The notes below the pieces were generated by a model. The model did not search any database, was not told where the DNA came from, and saw only the letters and a program-made list of their open reading frames with translations. DNA of 64,000 nucleotides from Asticcacaulis excentricus CB 48 (GTDB taxonomy: Bacteria; Pseudomonadota; Alphaproteobacteria; Caulobacterales; Caulobacteraceae). Shown in pieces: positions 62,298 through 64,000 of this stretch (the first letter of the stretch is position 1; the number at the start of each line of letters is the position of its first letter). The DNA lies in assembly GCF_000175215.2 (NCBI RefSeq), contig NC_014816.1, forward strand, positions 741,001 to 805,000, written 5' to 3'. The position numbers were made by a program, and so were the translations under genes.

Positions 62298-63620
62298 ATG
62301 ACCATGTCTTCGAAAATTCTGCGCCCGCTTGTGCTGATTGTCGCGCCTCTGGCGGCGCTGATGGTCTATGGCTGCGGTGGAGGAGGAGGCGGCGGCGGTT
62401 CCTCCTCCGGCGGTGGTACGGGCGGGGGATCATCCTCGTCATCATCGGCGTCGCAAAGCAGCTATGTGGCTTCAAGCCCGCTAACCGTCAGCACACGCAG
62501 CGGGGTTTTCAGAACCGAAACGGCTGTGACGGGTCTTTCGGGTGGCGGTTATGCCGTAGCGTGGACCGAGCGCACTGTGGTCGCCGGAAGCCCGGACACG
62601 TCAGGCTCGGCTATCTTGTACCGCGTGATTTCGAACACGGGTGCCACGCTGACGACGGAACTCACAGCCAATTCTACGACGGCTGGCGATCAGGAGAAGC
62701 CCACACTTCTGGCCCTAAGCAGTGGCGGCTTTGTGGTCGCCTGGTCCGATCGTGGCGCAGCCGCACCGGTTGTCCGGGCTCAGATCTTCGATGCCACTGG
62801 CGCCAAGCAAGGCAGCGAATTGCGTGTGAACACCCGCGCGCTTTCTGCAGCGACGGTTGGAACGGATACACGGGTACAACTGGTGTCGGCCGGAACAGGT
62901 TTTATGGTGGCCTTCCGTGAGCGGGCCATCAGTAATACTCAAGTGACCACCGCAGATGAGGTCCGGGCGCAGATATTCACAGCGACCGGTGCCACCGTGG
63001 GCTCTGAACTGACGCTGAAGGGCTTTTCGACTGGATCCATTGGCGGCAATGTCCCCGCCTATACTCTTATCGGTCTGACGGATGGGACGTTTGCTTTGTC
63101 GTATGAGGAAGCCAATAGTGCGCAGGGTCTGATGCAGGGTAAAGTTCAGCTTTACACTGCCGCGGGTGCGGCATCGGGAAACCCAATTGTTTTGAACGGC
63201 GGTCTTGAAGCTATGCTTCCTGCGGTGGTCAGTCTGAACACCGGGCGGTTTGCGGCGATCTGGTCGCAGCGGACGACGGTTCAGAGCCTGCGCGCTCAGG
63301 CCTATAGTGGTGCGGGAACTGTCTACGGGACAGCGGCGACAATAAATGCCAATGCGGCGTTAAGCGCCAGCTATTACGGTGCGACCGGATTGAGCACTGG
63401 CGGCTATGCGGTGGTTTATGCCTATAACTCGGGTCTGACCGGTCAATTGGTGTCCGATGATGGGACTAAGCTTTTCACGGAGTTTGAGATCACCACCGCC
63501 GCGTCACCTGATGGCGTGACTCTGGGGTCTGGACCGAATGGCTTTGCCGTGGTGTGGACCGAACTCAATGCCCGTAATACGGATCAGCCGGTGATACTGC
63601 GCATTTATAATCGCCAGTAA
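62298..63620 (+). CDS. Lipoprotein with seven propeller-like repeats
   Basis: 440 residues. Signal II: LMVYGC with Cys26, then a Gly8 run and a Ser/Gly linker to about residue 55. Seven recurring strands follow about 45-62 residues apart (at about 81, 143, 200, 262, 315, 368 and 413): GGYAVAWTE, GGFVVAWSD, TGFMVAFRE, GTFALSYEE, GRFAAIWSQ, GGYAVVYAY and NGFAVVWTE. The spacing suggests a seven-bladed beta-propeller anchored at the outer membrane. Ligand unknown. GGGGGG precedes the ATG at 62298. Confidence 0.75.
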   Translation: MTMSSKILRPLVLIVAPLAALMVYGCGGGGGGGGSSSGGGTGGGSSSSSSASQSSYVASSPLTVSTRSGVFRTETAVTGLSGGGYAVAWTERTVVAGSPDTSGSAILYRVISNTGATLTTELTANSTTAGDQEKPTLLALSSGGFVVAWSDRGAAAPVVRAQIFDATGAKQGSELRVNTRALSAATVGTDTRVQLVSAGTGFMVAFRERAISNTQVTTADEVRAQIFTATGATVGSELTLKGFSTGSIGGNVPAYTLIGLTDGTFALSYEEANSAQGLMQGKVQLYTAAGAASGNPIVLNGGLEAMLPAVVSLNTGRFAAIWSQRTTVQSLRAQAYSGAGTVYGTAATINANAALSASYYGATGLSTGGYAVVYAYNSGLTGQLVSDDGTKLFTEFEITTAASPDGVTLGSGPNGFAVVWTELNARNTDQPVILRIYNRQ

Positions 63621-63622
63621 GC

Positions 63623-64000
63623 CTACAGCGTTCGCCCAAGCTCTCCACGTTTGACCGCGCCGTACCAGCCCCACAGGGCGTGCGATACCACCGATCGGTG
63701 GGGTGCCCAGCAAAGAGCCCGCTCGCGACAATAGACTTCGTCCGGGCGGGCATCGAGGCCGTCGAGCCAGCCCAAGGCTTCGCGTAAAGCGATGTCGCCG
63801 GTCGGGAAGATGTCGAGGCGGCCCTCGCAGAACATCAGATAGACCTCGGCCGTCCAGCGTCCTATGCCTTTAAGCGCCGTCAGGTGCTCGATGGCGTCTT
63901 CGGCCTCAAGGCTGCGCACATGGGCAAAGTCGAGCGCGCGGGCATGGACGGCTTCAGCGAGGATGCGGGCATATCTAACTTTGGGCCGCGACAGGCCGTG
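63623..64000 (-). CDS. DNA-3-methyladenine glycosylase (AlkA-type), N-terminus beyond window
   Basis: The visible 125 residues end the protein. The helix-hairpin-helix and GPD region reads ALKGIGRWTAEVYLMF and then DIFPTGDIALREALG, whose Asp is the catalytic residue of HhH-GPD glycosylases. Removes alkylated bases. The frame stays open to position 64000, with GLSRPKVRYARILAEAVHA upstream, so the start lies outside. Confidence 0.9.
   Translation of the reverse strand, partial: HGLSRPKVRYARILAEAVHARALDFAHVRSLEAEDAIEHLTALKGIGRWTAEVYLMFCEGRLDIFPTGDIALREALGWLDGLDARPDEVYCRERALCWAPHRSVVSHALWGWYGAVKRGELGRTL

Overview
This window looks like chromosomal DNA from a GC-rich alphaproteobacterium of the Caulobacteraceae. 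Asticcacaulis or a close relative is my best guess, inferred from family content and not from a marker-gene search. The clues are a large TonB-dependent receptor followed by SapC-like, cupin/JmjC-like and tryptophan-halogenase genes, a CHASE3/GAF sensor kinase, a hemC-hemD-(mitofilin-like)-hemY cluster facing tsaD-gpsA, and Caulobacterales-type intergenic palindromes.

Layout. Positions 1-2600 hold a cut-off sensor kinase, its single-domain response regulator, an AT-rich spacer and a 58-residue protein. Positions 2.8-7.3 kb hold an atypically long arginyl-tRNA synthetase preceded by a perfect 14-bp inverted repeat, then ahpC-ahpF. Positions 7.3-14.2 kb hold a TonB receptor nutrient-uptake cluster behind two LacI-type palindromes. 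tRNA-Ala(CGC), yggT and a DUF167 gene follow. Positions 15.1-24.9 kb are a branched-chain amino acid operon on the minus strand: leader peptide, attenuator, stand-alone IlvD C-terminal-like domain, ilvC, ilvB, ilvM, leuA, ilvE, leuC, leuD, leuB. Full-length ilvD diverges from it. Positions 27-34.7 kb carry housekeeping and envelope genes: DUF4197, Sel1 repeats, a DsbD-alpha/DsbA-like pair, acetate symporter actP-yjcH, a cyclophilin and a membrane protein.

Positions about 34.7-51.6 kb look like an accessory region next to tRNA-Thr(CGT). It holds (i) an Lgt-like membrane enzyme, an MJ0619/Tes-type radical SAM protein and a small three-helix membrane protein; (ii) a tightly overlapping SWIM / DUF5691 / MoxR ATPase / DUF5682 / VWA cassette; (iii) a second-type COQ7-like di-iron protein; (iv) an rtcB-prfH RNA-repair/ribosome-rescue operon with an unknown leading protein and a 33-codon ORF with a strong Shine-Dalgarno; (v) a zinc-ribbon protein and an NTase-HEPN fusion; (vi) remnants of a conjugation coupling protein and a serine resolvase; and (vii) a protein with a TIR/deoxyribosyltransferase-like C-terminal domain.

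From 51.6 kb the core genome resumes: hemY, a mitofilin-like protein, hemD, hemC, then tsaD, gpsA, a Rieske protein, a creatininase-family protein, acs, a hemerythrin, a lipoprotein with seven propeller-like repeats, and the start of an AlkA-type DNA glycosylase cut by the window edge.

acs and actP-yjcH together imply acetate scavenging. The leader peptide, attenuator and following genes imply one transcription unit controlled by Leu, Ile and Val supply. Family names come from motif recognition by eye; no database search was run.
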